Assembly (NCBI RefSeq): GCF_021495345.1
Contig: NZ_CP099397.1
Span: forward strand, 1,798,001-1,862,000
Direction: 5' to 3'
Length of the DNA stretch: 64,000 bases
DNA from: Pseudomonas hydrolytica
GTDB taxonomy: Bacteria > Pseudomonadota > Gammaproteobacteria > Pseudomonadales > Pseudomonadaceae
Position numbers and translations under genes: made by a program. Below are positions 45,901-54,198 of this stretch, piece by piece; position 1 is the first letter of the stretch, and every line of letters begins with the position of its first letter. Below the pieces are notes generated by a model. The model did not search any database. It was given only the letters and a program-made list of their open reading frames with translations, and was not told the DNA's origin.

Positions 45901-46872
45901 ATGAGCCGCATCTTCGCTGACAACTCCCAGGCCATCGGCAATACACCGCTGGTGATGATCAACCGCCTGGGGCCGAAAGGCGTGACCATCCTCGCCAAGA
46001 TCGAGGGGCGCAACCCGGCCTATTCGGTCAAGTGCCGCATCGGCGCCAGCATGATCTGGGACGCCGAGGAGCGCGGTGTGCTCAAGCCGGGCATGACCAT
46101 CGTCGAGCCTACCTCGGGCAACACCGGCATCGGCCTGGCCTTCGTCGCCGCCGCGCGCGGCTACAAGCTCGTGCTGACCATGCCGGCATCGATGAGCCTG
46201 GAGCGACGCAAGGTGCTCAAGGCCCTGGGTGCCGAGCTGGTACTGACCGAGCCGGCCAAGGGCATGAAGGGCGCCATCGAGAAGGCCAACGAGCTGGCCG
46301 CCGCCAACCCCGACTACTACCTGCCGCAGCAATTCGAGAACCCGGCCAACCCGGCCATTCATGAAAAGACCACCGGCCCGGAGATCTGGCGTGATACCGA
46401 CGGCGCCATCGACGTGCTGGTGGCCGGTGTCGGCACCGGCGGCACCATTACCGGCGTATCGCGCTACATCAAGCAGAATCAGGGCAAGCCGATCCTCTCG
46501 GTGGCGGTGGAGCCGGTGGGTTCGCCGGTGATCAGCCAGACCCTGGCGGGCGCCGAGGTCAAGCCGGCGCCGCACAAGATCCAGGGCATCGGCGCCGGTT
46601 TCGTGCCGAAGAACCTCGACCTGGCGATGGTCGATCAGGTCGAACAGGTGGCCGACGAGGACGCCAAGGCCATGGCGCTGCGTCTGATGCGCGAGGAGGG
46701 CATTCTCTGCGGCATCTCATGCGGCGCGGCGATGGTCGCGGCGGTGCGTCTGGCGGAGAAGCCGGAAATGCTGGGCAAGACCATCGTGGTGATCCTGCCG
46801 GACTCGGGCGAGCGCTACCTGACTTCGATGCTGTTCGATGGCCTGTTCACCGAACAGGAGCTGCAGCAGTAA
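45901..46872 (+). CDS. cysK: Cysteine synthase A (O-acetylserine sulfhydrylase)
   Basis: This enzyme makes cysteine from O-acetylserine and sulfide. The 323-residue PLP protein has the Schiff-base lysine in [18 protein letters not shown], the substrate loop [16 protein letters not shown], the phosphate-binding [15 protein letters not shown] and [15 protein letters not shown]. Length and YSVKCRIGA agree with the Pseudomonas CysK type. AGGAAGGAATC precedes the ATG. A terminator follows at 46893-46915. Confidence 0.93.
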   Translation: MSRIFADNSQAIGNTPLVMINRLGPKGVTILAKIEGRNPAYSVKCRIGASMIWDAEERGVLKPGMTIVEPTSGNTGIGLAFVAAARGYKLVLTMPASMSLERRKVLKALGAELVLTEPAKGMKGAIEKANELAAANPDYYLPQQFENPANPAIHEKTTGPEIWRDTDGAIDVLVAGVGTGGTITGVSRYIKQNQGKPILSVAVEPVGSPVISQTLAGAEVKPAPHKIQGIGAGFVPKNLDLAMVDQVEQVADEDAKAMALRLMREEGILCGISCGAAMVAAVRLAEKPEMLGKTIVVILPDSGERYLTSMLFDGLFTEQELQQ

Positions 46873-46892
46873 CAACCGATTCAGCGCAACCA

Positions 46893-46915
46893 AGCCGCCT
46901 ACGGGCGGCTTTTTC
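46893..46915 (+). terminator. Intrinsic terminator of cysK
   Basis: A-GCCGCC-TACG-GGCGGC-TTTTT, a 6-bp GC stem followed by a T tract, 20 nt after the cysK stop. Confidence 0.85.
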
Positions 46916-46935
46916 GTAGGGGCACCGCGTCCGAT

Positions 46936-46957
46936 CGCAGGGTGCGCCGTGCGCACC
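46936..46957 (+). repeat. REP hairpin, family A, variant head
   Basis: GCAG (variant of GTAG) followed by GGTGCGC-CGT-GCGCACC. It is the first of three family A copies in the gap between cysK and the DMT transporter gene. Confidence 0.7.
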
Positions 46958-47033
46958 GCGGCTCAGGCTTTGACAGCCGATTGCATCATCAGCCATGGCG
47001 CCATGCCGATCAGTGGGTTTCAGCCATGGCCCT

Positions 47034-47094
47034 GGTGCGCACGGCGCACCCTACGCTCTGGCAGTCCCCGGCCGTAGGGTGCGCCATGCGCACC
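47034..47094. repeat. Inverted pair of family A REP hairpins
   Basis: Copy 1 at 47034-47054 is in minus orientation (ends CTAC). Copy 2 at 47074-47094 is in plus orientation (starts GTAG, GGTGCGC-CAT-GCGCACC). A 19-nt spacer separates them, a REP doublet of the BIME type. It lies just after the stop of the minus-strand DMT gene at 47100. Confidence 0.8.
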
Positions 47095-47099
47095 ATCGC

Positions 47100-47990
47100 T
47101 CAGACTTTGGCAGCTCCTGGCCGCACCACCAGCCACAGGGCCAGCGCGATCAGCACGCCGCCCGGCAGGTAGTCCCAACTGAGTGGTTCGCCCAGCAGCA
47201 GGGCGCCCCAGAGGACGCCGAACGGCGGTATCAGGAAGGTGGTGGTGCTGGCCTTGATCGGCCCGATATCCGCCAGCAGGCGGAAATACAGGACATAGGC
47301 GAACGCCGTGCAGACCAGGCCGAGGGCAGCCAGCGACAGCCATACCTCGATGCCTCCCCAGCTTGGCGGCGGTTGCAGCGCCAGGCTGCCGGCGAACAAC
47401 GGCAGCAGGAACACACTGGCGCCGACCAGGCTGGCGAAGGCGGTCAGGCGGTTGTCCAGGCCGCCCTGCTGGCCGATCCAGCGGCGGGTGAGAAAACCGG
47501 CGAAGCCATAGCAGGTGGTGGCCACCAGGCAGGCGCCGGCACCGAGCAGCAGTTGCAGATCGAAGGCCACCGGGCCGGTGCGGGTCAGCACCGCCACGCC
47601 GAGCAGGCCGAGAAACACGCCCGCCGCCTTGCTCGGGGTGATGCCTTCATGGAAGAACAGTGCGCCGATCAGTACGCCCATCAAGGGCGTGGTGGCGTTG
47701 AAGATCGCCGAGTAACCGGCCGGCAGGATCAGCGCCGCCAGGCAGTACATGGCCGAAGGCAGGCCGGCGTTGATCACCCCCAGCCCCAGGCAGATGCGCA
47801 GCTTGCCGCGAAAGTCCCAGTCGCTGCGCAGCAGCACCAGCAGTGCGAGCAGGCCCAGCGCGCCGAAGCTGGCGCGAAAGAAGGCAGTCGGCATGCTGCC
47901 CAGCGCCGGCGCGGCAACGCGCATGAACAGGAAGCTGGCGCCCCAGATGGCGGCAAGCAGCAGCAGGCGAAACAGATCGGCGGTACGCAA
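47100..47990 (-). CDS. EamA-family DMT transporter
   Basis: A 296-residue protein with about ten membrane helices arranged as two EamA repeats (LLAAIWGASFLFMRVAAP in the first, and GACLVATTCYGFAGFLTRRW in the second). The end reads FLIPPFGVLWGALLLGEPLSW, the conserved EamA block near the last helix pair. Such proteins export amino acids or metabolites; the substrate here is unknown. The minus-strand gene lies between cysK and aceK. Confidence 0.9.
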   Translation of the reverse strand: MRTADLFRLLLLAAIWGASFLFMRVAAPALGSMPTAFFRASFGALGLLALLVLLRSDWDFRGKLRICLGLGVINAGLPSAMYCLAALILPAGYSAIFNATTPLMGVLIGALFFHEGITPSKAAGVFLGLLGVAVLTRTGPVAFDLQLLLGAGACLVATTCYGFAGFLTRRWIGQQGGLDNRLTAFASLVGASVFLLPLFAGSLALQPPPSWGGIEVWLSLAALGLVCTAFAYVLYFRLLADIGPIKASTTTFLIPPFGVLWGALLLGEPLSWDYLPGGVLIALALWLVVRPGAAKV

Positions 47991-48085
47991 GGTGGTATAT
48001 CCGTCAGGATGGGGCCGAGAGTGTTGCCGCTGGGCGGGGTTCTGGCAATCCGCATTGCGCTTTCGAACGAGGTTTGTGCCAACCC

Positions 48086-48141
48086 GTAGCCCGGATGAAA
48101 TCCGGGGACCGGGGATAGTCCCCGGATTGCATTCGGGCTAC
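48086..48141. repeat. Inverted pair of family B REP hairpins
   Basis: GTAGCCCGGAT-GAA-ATCCGGG at 48086-48106 and its inverted relative CCCGGAT-TGC-ATTCGGGCTAC at 48121-48141, with a 14-nt spacer that also contains CCGGGG-like text. The pair lies in the divergent region between the DMT gene and aceK, so any promoter for aceK must share or flank it. Confidence 0.8.
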
Positions 48142-48197
48142 GTTTGGCCGACTTTGCGGCTAAGCTCGCTTCACTCATTTCCTTGCGAGGCACTTCC

Positions 48198-49916
48198 ATG
48201 GGGCAACAATGGCCGGCCGGCGAGATCGCTCGCCTGATCCTCGATGGCTTCGACGATTACCGCGAGCACTTTCGTCAGATCACCGATGGCGCGCGGGTGC
48301 GCTTCGAGCAGGCGCAATGGCAGGAGGCGCAGCGCGCCTCGGCCGCGCGCATCAATCTGTACGAAGAGAAGGTGGCGCAGACCCGTGAGCGCCTGCTCGA
48401 GGGCTTCGATGAGTCCTTGCTGGAAGTGGGTCAGTGGCCTCTAGTGAAAAGCGCCTATATCGCCCTGATCGATCTGCGCTTCGACGACGAACTGGCGGAA
48501 ACCTGGTTCAACTCGATCTTCTGCAGCCTGTTCAGCCATGACCTGATCAGCGATGGCTGCATGTTCATCCATACCACCCGACCGTCGCTGCGCAACCAGC
48601 CCAGCGCTGCGCAGACGCGCAGCTACCGGCCTGCCGGCGAACTGCACCTGGCCTTGCAGGCGATCTTCGACGACTACCGTTTCGACGTGCCCTATGAGGA
48701 TCTGCCGCGCGATTTGCAACGCCTGGAGGAGCAGCTGCGCGCCAGCCTGCCGGACTGGATCTGCAAGGACCCGCAGCTGTGCATCGAGCTGTTCTCCTCG
48801 GTGTTGTACCGCAACAAGGGTGCCTATCTGGTCGGGCGCATCTACACCCCGGACGAGCAATGGCCGCTGGTGATCCCCCTGCTGCACCGCGAAGGGCTGG
48901 GCATCCAGGTCGATGCGGCGATCACCGACGAGGCGGAGGTGTCGATCATCTTCTCCTTCACTCGCAGCTATTTCATGGTGGACGTGGCGATTCCCGCCGA
49001 GTTCGTCGGTTTTCTCAAGCGCATCCTGCCGGGCAAGCACATCGCCGAGCTGTACACCTCGATCGGTTTCTACAAGCACGGTAAGTCCGAATTCTACCGT
49101 GCCCTGATCGGCCACCTGGCCAGCACCGATGACCGCTTCATCATGGCGCCCGGGGTGCGCGGCATGGTGATGAGCGTGTTCACCCTGCCGGGCTTCAATA
49201 CCGTGTTCAAGATCATCAAGGACCGCTTCGCCCACGCCAAGACGGTGGACCGCAAGACGGTGATCGAGAAGTATCGGCTGGTGAAGAGCGTCGATCGGGT
49301 AGGGCGCATGGCCGATACCCAGGAGTTCTCCGACTTCCGTTTCCCCAAGGCCAAGTTCGAGCCCGAATGCCTGGCCGAACTGCTCGAGGTAGCGCCCTCG
49401 ACCGTGGTGGTGGAGGGCGACACCGTCCTGGTCCGGCACTGCTGGACGGAGCGGCGCATGACGCCGTTGAACCTCTACCTCGAGAGCGCCAGCGAGGCGC
49501 AGGTGCGCGAGGCGCTGGACGACTACGGCCTGGCCATCAAGCAGCTGGCGGCGGCCAATATCTTCCCCGGCGACATGCTGCTGAAGAACTTCGGCGTCAC
49601 CCGTCACGGCCGTGTGGTGTTCTACGACTACGACGAGATCTGCTTTCTTACCGAAGTGAATTTCCGCCGTATTCCGCCGCCGCGCTTTCCCGAGGACGAG
49701 ATGAGCTCCGAACCCTGGTATTCGGTAGGGCCGATGGACGTGTTTCCGGAAGAGTTTCCGCCTTTTCTGTTCGCCGATATCAAGCAGCGCCGGCTGTTCA
49801 GCCAGCTGCACGGCAATCTCTATGACGCCGATTACTGGAAGCAATTGCAGGATGCGATTCGTGCCGGCAAGGTAATCGACGTGTTTCCCTATCGGCGCAA
49901 GAGTCCGGTGGAGTGA
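48198..49916 (+). CDS. aceK: Isocitrate dehydrogenase kinase/phosphatase AceK
   Basis: AceK phosphorylates and dephosphorylates isocitrate dehydrogenase to direct carbon into the glyoxylate bypass. The 572-residue protein has the regulatory N-terminal helical domain, the ATP-binding [28 protein letters not shown] (loop near residue 315), [10 protein letters not shown], and the catalytic-loop segment [25 protein letters not shown]. Length is normal. ATG at 48198 follows TTGCGAGGCACTTCC. An earlier in-frame start at 48144 would read through REP-adjacent sequence. Confidence 0.96.
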   Translation: MGQQWPAGEIARLILDGFDDYREHFRQITDGARVRFEQAQWQEAQRASAARINLYEEKVAQTRERLLEGFDESLLEVGQWPLVKSAYIALIDLRFDDELAETWFNSIFCSLFSHDLISDGCMFIHTTRPSLRNQPSAAQTRSYRPAGELHLALQAIFDDYRFDVPYEDLPRDLQRLEEQLRASLPDWICKDPQLCIELFSSVLYRNKGAYLVGRIYTPDEQWPLVIPLLHREGLGIQVDAAITDEAEVSIIFSFTRSYFMVDVAIPAEFVGFLKRILPGKHIAELYTSIGFYKHGKSEFYRALIGHLASTDDRFIMAPGVRGMVMSVFTLPGFNTVFKIIKDRFAHAKTVDRKTVIEKYRLVKSVDRVGRMADTQEFSDFRFPKAKFEPECLAELLEVAPSTVVVEGDTVLVRHCWTERRMTPLNLYLESASEAQVREALDDYGLAIKQLAAANIFPGDMLLKNFGVTRHGRVVFYDYDEICFLTEVNFRRIPPPRFPEDEMSSEPWYSVGPMDVFPEEFPPFLFADIKQRRLFSQLHGNLYDADYWKQLQDAIRAGKVIDVFPYRRKSPVE

Positions 49917-50010
49917 TCCAGGTCAGTTGAATTCGGGCCTGGCGCAACTAATCTGTTAACAGAGCCGGCTGCGGCCGGTTCGTCCATTCACTTGGCAGGA
50001 GGTCGTACCC

Positions 50011-50145
50011 ATGCTCGCCAAGCTGCAAGAACAGTTTCACCGCCTGCTGCAGGCCTTCGGAGTCGGCACCCTGCAACCCCAGCCAGTACGCATCAGCCAG
50101 GCCGAGCAGGAGCGCCTGCGTCGCGAGGCGCGTGGGCGTCGCTGA
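50011..50145 (+). CDS. 44-residue basic/amphipathic small protein
   Basis: ATG at 50011 with a strong GGCAGGAGG ribosome-binding site 8 nt upstream, then 44 codons to TGA. The product starts MLAKLQEQFHRLLQAFGVG and ends ISQAEQERLRREARGRR, so it has an amphipathic helix and a strongly basic tail. No family is recognised. It lies between aceK and the convergent MBL gene. Confidence 0.55.
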   Translation: MLAKLQEQFHRLLQAFGVGTLQPQPVRISQAEQERLRREARGRR

Positions 50146-50153
50146 CAGGCCCG

Positions 50154-50885
50154 TCAACTGAGCCGATGGGCGTCGAACCAGGCGTCTATCAGCTCGCGCA
50201 TGCGCTCGCCGGAGAAACTCGCGAAATGCCCGCCGTGCACGGTGCGTACGGGCAGCTCGCGCAGGCGCGCAAGGCTGCGCGCGTAATCCTCCAGGTTGGA
50301 GTGGTAGGCGTCCTCGATCAGCGGGCCGTCGTAGAGGATGTCGCCGGAGAACAGCGTCTGCGTCCTCGTTTCCCACAGGCTGATACCGCCGGGTGAATGG
50401 CCGGGCGTGTGCAGCACCTGCAACACCCGATCTCCCAGATCCAGCACATCGCCATCCTCGATCAGGCGGGTGGCCGGCGCTGCCCGTACCCGGTATTCGG
50501 CGTAGCACAGCGGGCAGTCCGGATGCGCCTCGAACATCTCGTCGCCGACGAAGTCCGTGGCCAGGGTATTGGCGCCATCCGGTGCGGCGAGGATCTCGGC
50601 CTCGGCCGGATGCACCAGGCGCTCGGCGAATTCGTGATGCCCGGCGATATGGTCGAAATGGCAGTGGCTGGCCACCGCCAGCAGCGGCTTTTCGGTCAGC
50701 CAGGGCAGCTGCTCGCGCAGGCTGACCAGCCCGGAGCCGGAGTCGATCAGCACGTCATGCGCGCGCCCCTGCACATGCCACATGTTGCAGCGGTAGAAGG
50801 GGCGCACGTAGGGCTCGAGGATCAGGCAGATGCCATCGTGGCGGTGCTCCACCTCGAACCAGCGGTCACGGCTGACGATTTTCAT
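50154..50885 (-). CDS. MBL-fold metallo-hydrolase
   Basis: A 243-residue metallo-beta-lactamase-fold protein. The zinc signature is ASHCHFDHIAGHHEF (HxHxDH), further ligands are in LHTPGHSPGGISLWE, SGDILYDGPL and VHGGHFASF. This glyoxalase-II/quorum-lactonase-like arrangement is complete, so the enzyme should be active, but the substrate is unknown. Its promoter region borders the REP cluster at 50926-51049. Confidence 0.9.
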   Translation of the reverse strand: MKIVSRDRWFEVEHRHDGICLILEPYVRPFYRCNMWHVQGRAHDVLIDSGSGLVSLREQLPWLTEKPLLAVASHCHFDHIAGHHEFAERLVHPAEAEILAAPDGANTLATDFVGDEMFEAHPDCPLCYAEYRVRAAPATRLIEDGDVLDLGDRVLQVLHTPGHSPGGISLWETRTQTLFSGDILYDGPLIEDAYHSNLEDYARSLARLRELPVRTVHGGHFASFSGERMRELIDAWFDAHRLS

Positions 50886-50925
50886 GGTGGTTACTCAAAC
50901 CGGGTTCGCATTCGGCGATGACCTT

Positions 50926-50982
50926 GGCGGGTTGCACCCGCCCTACGGGGCGTCGTTTCCGGTAGGGCGGGTGCAACCCGCC
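50926..50982. repeat. Inverted pair of family C REP hairpins
   Basis: GGCGGGT-TGC-ACCCGCCCTAC at 50926-50946 and GTAGGGCGGGT-GCA-ACCCGCC at 50962-50982, with a 15-nt spacer. It is the only family C location in the window and lies between the MBL and NCS1 genes. Confidence 0.85.
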
Positions 50983-51028
50983 GCGCTCCTCATCACGCTA
51001 CGCCAGCTGCGCCTCCGCTACCAGTCTC

Positions 51029-51049
51029 GTAGGGTGCGCCGCGCGCACC
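51029..51049 (+). repeat. REP hairpin, family A, single copy
   Basis: GTAG-GGTGCGC-CGC-GCGCACC, 47 nt after the family C pair, so two different REP families sit in one 193-bp gap. It is 30 nt downstream of the NCS1 gene stop. Confidence 0.8.
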
Positions 51050-51078
51050 GGCTCTTTTCGCTCGTTCAATTGGCCGCG

Positions 51079-52419
51079 CTACGCCAGCTGTGCCCGCGGC
51101 ACCAGCACCCAGCGCCGCAGCACGGCATAGCTCGCAGCGGTGATCAGGAACACCGGCAGCGAAGCGCCCCAAGCCAGCGGCGAGACCCAGCCCCAGTAAT
51201 AAGCCAGCGCCGCACCCAGGCCGTAGGCGACGAAGGCGGCCGGGTTGAAGCCGTTCAGGTAGCGATAGCGGCCGCCGTCCTCGCTGAGCAGCTCGTCCAC
51301 CGCGTAGTCGCCCTTGTGAATCAGGAAGTAGTCGGCGATCAGCACGGCGAAGGCGGGGATGAACACGCTGCCGATCACCAGCAAAAAGCTCTGGAAGTTG
51401 TCGAGAATGCCGGGGATCTGCGAACCCAGGATCGACAGCACGCCGATGCACAGCGCCGGCTTCCAGAAGCGGGTGTTCGGGCTGATGTTCAGGTACGACA
51501 GCGAGGCGCTGTACACGCACATGACGTTGGTGGTCATCACCGAGAGGAAGACCACGATGGCCGCCGGCAGACCGAAGCCGAAACCGGCCAGCAGCACGGC
51601 GGGATCATAGGTCTGCTCCATGCCGGTGAGTACCGAGAAGCCCGACACCGTGGCGCCCAGGCCCATGGCCAGCAGCGTGGCGGCGACATAGCCGACCCAG
51701 GTGCCGACCGCCGCCACGCCCTGGCTGCGGCAGTTGCGGTTGTAGTCGGCGGCCAGCGGAATCCAGGAAAACGCGGTGGCGATGACGATATCGAAGGCGA
51801 TGCCGGGGGTGATCTCGTTGCGCGGCTCGGTGGGCATGGCCAAAAGGCTTTCGAACTCGAACTGCTGCCCCATCACGTAGAACACCGCACCGGCCAGCAG
51901 GAGCATGCCGATGGCGGCCCAGCGCTCGACGCGCTCGATGCCCAGGTGGCCGCGCAGGGCGATCAGCAGCACCAGGGTCTCGCAGAGGATGGTGAACAGC
52001 GCCAGGTTGGAATAGCCGGTCAGGTGCTCCACCGCGTAGTTCAGGCTCATGCCGGCCAGCAGCGCCTGGATCCAGCTCCAGGCCAGCAGGGTCAGCAGGT
52101 TGACCAGCGACGGCAGCTTGGCGCCGTGCACGCCATAACTGCCGCGGGCCAGCACCATGGTGGTCAGGCCGCTGCGCTGGCCCATCAGACCGACCAGCAC
52201 CAGCGGCAGAATGCCGATACCGGAGCCGATCAGGACGATGAGCATGGCCTGGGTAAATTTCAGATCCGGCACCAGCAGCATGCCGGTGAGGATGGTGGTG
52301 ACCACCACGTTGGCGCCCAGCCACAGGGCGGTGGTGCCGCCGAGGCCGAGGCTGCGATGGCCTTGGTCGGTGGGGGCCAGACCGTCCTGGCCGAAATGCT
52401 GGCTGAGATGCTTGAACAT
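51079..52419 (-). CDS. NCS1-family purine/cytosine permease-like transporter
   Basis: A 446-residue protein with about 12 membrane helices. GTTALWLGANVVVTTILTGML and LARGSYGVHGAKLPSLVNLLTLLAWSWIQ are NCS1-type blocks (52245-52370 and 52050-52145). It is the last gene of the minus-strand operon with a guanidinobutyrase, so it may import a guanidino or nitrogen-rich compound. That substrate guess rests on context only. Its start is 105 nt from the upstream decarboxylase stop, a gap that includes a REP hairpin. Confidence 0.87.
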   Translation of the reverse strand: MFKHLSQHFGQDGLAPTDQGHRSLGLGGTTALWLGANVVVTTILTGMLLVPDLKFTQAMLIVLIGSGIGILPLVLVGLMGQRSGLTTMVLARGSYGVHGAKLPSLVNLLTLLAWSWIQALLAGMSLNYAVEHLTGYSNLALFTILCETLVLLIALRGHLGIERVERWAAIGMLLLAGAVFYVMGQQFEFESLLAMPTEPRNEITPGIAFDIVIATAFSWIPLAADYNRNCRSQGVAAVGTWVGYVAATLLAMGLGATVSGFSVLTGMEQTYDPAVLLAGFGFGLPAAIVVFLSVMTTNVMCVYSASLSYLNISPNTRFWKPALCIGVLSILGSQIPGILDNFQSFLLVIGSVFIPAFAVLIADYFLIHKGDYAVDELLSEDGGRYRYLNGFNPAAFVAYGLGAALAYYWGWVSPLAWGASLPVFLITAASYAVLRRWVLVPRAQLA

Positions 52420-52496
52420 GTAACGACTCCCCGTACTTGATTATTGGTATTGGTGATCGGCAGTCAGTGGTGCAGCTAGGTCTTGTAGTTATGGCC

Positions 52497-52521
52497 GTGG
52501 CCCGGATGCAATCCGGGCCAC
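52497..52521. repeat. REP hairpin, family B, symmetrical variant
   Basis: GTGGCCCGGAT-GCA-ATCCGGGCCAC, with GTGG in place of GTAG, so the stem is extended to full symmetry (11 bp). It lies in the operon between the ThDP decarboxylase stop (52525) and the NCS1 start. Confidence 0.75.
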
Positions 52522-52524
52522 GGT

Positions 52525-54126
52525 TCAGGGATGAAAGGGCGCGGCCTCCTGCACTTCGATGATCAGCGGGCGATCCTGCGGGGCGCTGCGCAGCAGTTCG
52601 GCCAGATGCGCATGGTCGCGCGCTCGTTCGGCGGCGCAGCCGAAGCCGCGGGCGATGGCCAGCAGGTCCGGGGTGTAGATGTCGACGCCGATAGGCTCGA
52701 TGTCGCGGCGCTGCATGTAGCGCTTGATCTCGCCGTAGCCGGCGTTGTTCCACAGCAGCACGACGATGCCGACCCGCGCTTCCACGGCGCTGGCCAGCTC
52801 GGGCAGGGTGAACTGGATGCCGCCGTCGCCCATCAGGCTGATCACCGGGCGCTGCGGCTCGGCCAGCTTGGCGCCGATGGCCGCAGGCAGGCCGTAGCCG
52901 AGGGTGCCGTAGCCGGTGGAGGCGTTGAACCAGCGCCGCGCGCCGTCCAGCTCCACCAGGTGATTGCCGCTGTACACGGTCTGCGTCGAGTCGCCGACGA
53001 AGCGGGCATCGGGCAGGGCATCCAGGATGCAGTCGAACAGCTGGCGGTAATGCGCCCAGCCGCTGAAGTCCTCGTTCAGGCGTGCCTGCACGGCGGCGGT
53101 GCGCCGTGCGCCGGGGCTGTCCGCACGGGGTTCGCCGGGGTTGAACTCGGCCAGCAGCATGCGCATGGCCACGCGAGCATCGCCCTGGATCGCCAGGTGC
53201 GGGGTGAAGTTGCGCTGCAGCTGCTGGGCATCGATGTCGATGCGGATCAGCCGGCCGGGCAGGCGGAAGTCGCCGTCGAACACCACGTCGTAGTCGGTCT
53301 CGCCCAGTTCGGTGCCGATGGCCAGCACCAGGTCGGCCTCCAGCGCCAGGTCGCGCACCGGGCGCAGCGACTGGTTGCTGCCCAGCAGCAGCGGGTGGCC
53401 CGGCGGCAGCAGGCCCTTGGCGTTGATGGTCAGCGCGGTCGGTGTATCCAGCGCGGCGGCCAGGGCGCGCGCTTCGGCTTCGGCGGCGACGCAACCACCA
53501 CCGAGCAGCAGCAGGGGGCGTTCGGCCTGCTTGAGCAGGCCGGCCGCCTCGCGGATCAGCGTGCGGTTGGGCGCCGGGCGGCGCACGGTCGGCCGCGGCG
53601 CCACGGCCATATGGGTGGCCTCGGCGGTAATGATGTCCAACGGCAACTCGATATGCACCGGGCGCGGCCGCTCGCCCTCGAACACGGCGAAGGCGCGGGC
53701 CAGCACGCCGGGCAGCTCCTCGACGCTCATCAGGGTATGGCTGAAGGCGGTGACGCCGGCGGTCATGGCTCGCTGGTTGGGCAGCTCGTGCAGATAGCCC
53801 TTGCCCAGGCCGAGGCGCGCACGCTCGTTGACGCTGGAGATCACCAGCATGGGGATGGAATCGGCATAGGCCTGGCCCATGGCGGTGAGAATGTTGGTCA
53901 TCCCCGGGCCGGTGATGATGAAGCACACGCCCGGCTTGCCGGAGACGCGGGCATAGCCGTCGGCCATGAAGCCTGCGCCCTGTTCGTGGCGCGGAGTGAT
54001 ATGGCGGATGCCGCTACCCGGCAGGCCGCGGTACAGCTCCACGGTGTGCACGCCGGGGATGCCGAACACGGTGTCGACGCCCCAGGCTTCGAGTTGCTTG
54101 ACGAGAAATTCGCCGCAGGTGGTCAT
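52525..54126 (-). CDS. ThDP-dependent decarboxylase, AruI-like 2-ketoarginine decarboxylase candidate
   Basis: A 533-residue acetolactate-synthase-like enzyme. The catalytic Glu lies in ITPRHEQGAGFMADGYARVSG, the middle domain in LLLLGGGCVAAEAEA, and the ThDP/Mg motif is SLMGDGGIQFTLPELASA, ending in LLWNNAGYGEIKRYM. Homologues include 5-guanidino-2-oxopentanoate decarboxylase (AruI), which yields 4-guanidinobutyraldehyde. Because the operon also encodes guanidinobutyrase, that assignment is attractive. Other 2-oxoacid substrates are possible. ATG at 54124-54126. Confidence 0.82.
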   Translation of the reverse strand: MTTCGEFLVKQLEAWGVDTVFGIPGVHTVELYRGLPGSGIRHITPRHEQGAGFMADGYARVSGKPGVCFIITGPGMTNILTAMGQAYADSIPMLVISSVNERARLGLGKGYLHELPNQRAMTAGVTAFSHTLMSVEELPGVLARAFAVFEGERPRPVHIELPLDIITAEATHMAVAPRPTVRRPAPNRTLIREAAGLLKQAERPLLLLGGGCVAAEAEARALAAALDTPTALTINAKGLLPPGHPLLLGSNQSLRPVRDLALEADLVLAIGTELGETDYDVVFDGDFRLPGRLIRIDIDAQQLQRNFTPHLAIQGDARVAMRMLLAEFNPGEPRADSPGARRTAAVQARLNEDFSGWAHYRQLFDCILDALPDARFVGDSTQTVYSGNHLVELDGARRWFNASTGYGTLGYGLPAAIGAKLAEPQRPVISLMGDGGIQFTLPELASAVEARVGIVVLLWNNAGYGEIKRYMQRRDIEPIGVDIYTPDLLAIARGFGCAAERARDHAHLAELLRSAPQDRPLIIEVQEAAPFHP

Positions 54127-54166
54127 GGTCAGATCCTGTGTGGAAAGGAAGACCCTCACTCCCGAT

Positions 54167-54187
54167 CCCTCTCCCGCAGGGAGAGGG
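54167..54187. repeat. CTCTCCC/GGGAGAG hairpin repeat
   Basis: CCCTCTCCC-GCA-GGGAGAGGG forms a 9-bp stem with a 3-nt loop. It sits in the short gap between the YjiH-like gene (stop at 54199) and the decarboxylase start (54126). No T tract follows. This hairpin type is common in gammaproteobacterial intergenic DNA. Confidence 0.75.
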
Positions 54188-54198
54188 GAAGGAATGGG

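Noticed and set aside
49957..49966. CTGTTAACAG perfect palindrome after aceK.
   Set aside because: A 10-bp palindrome without flanking context, T tract or repetition is not enough for a terminator or operator.
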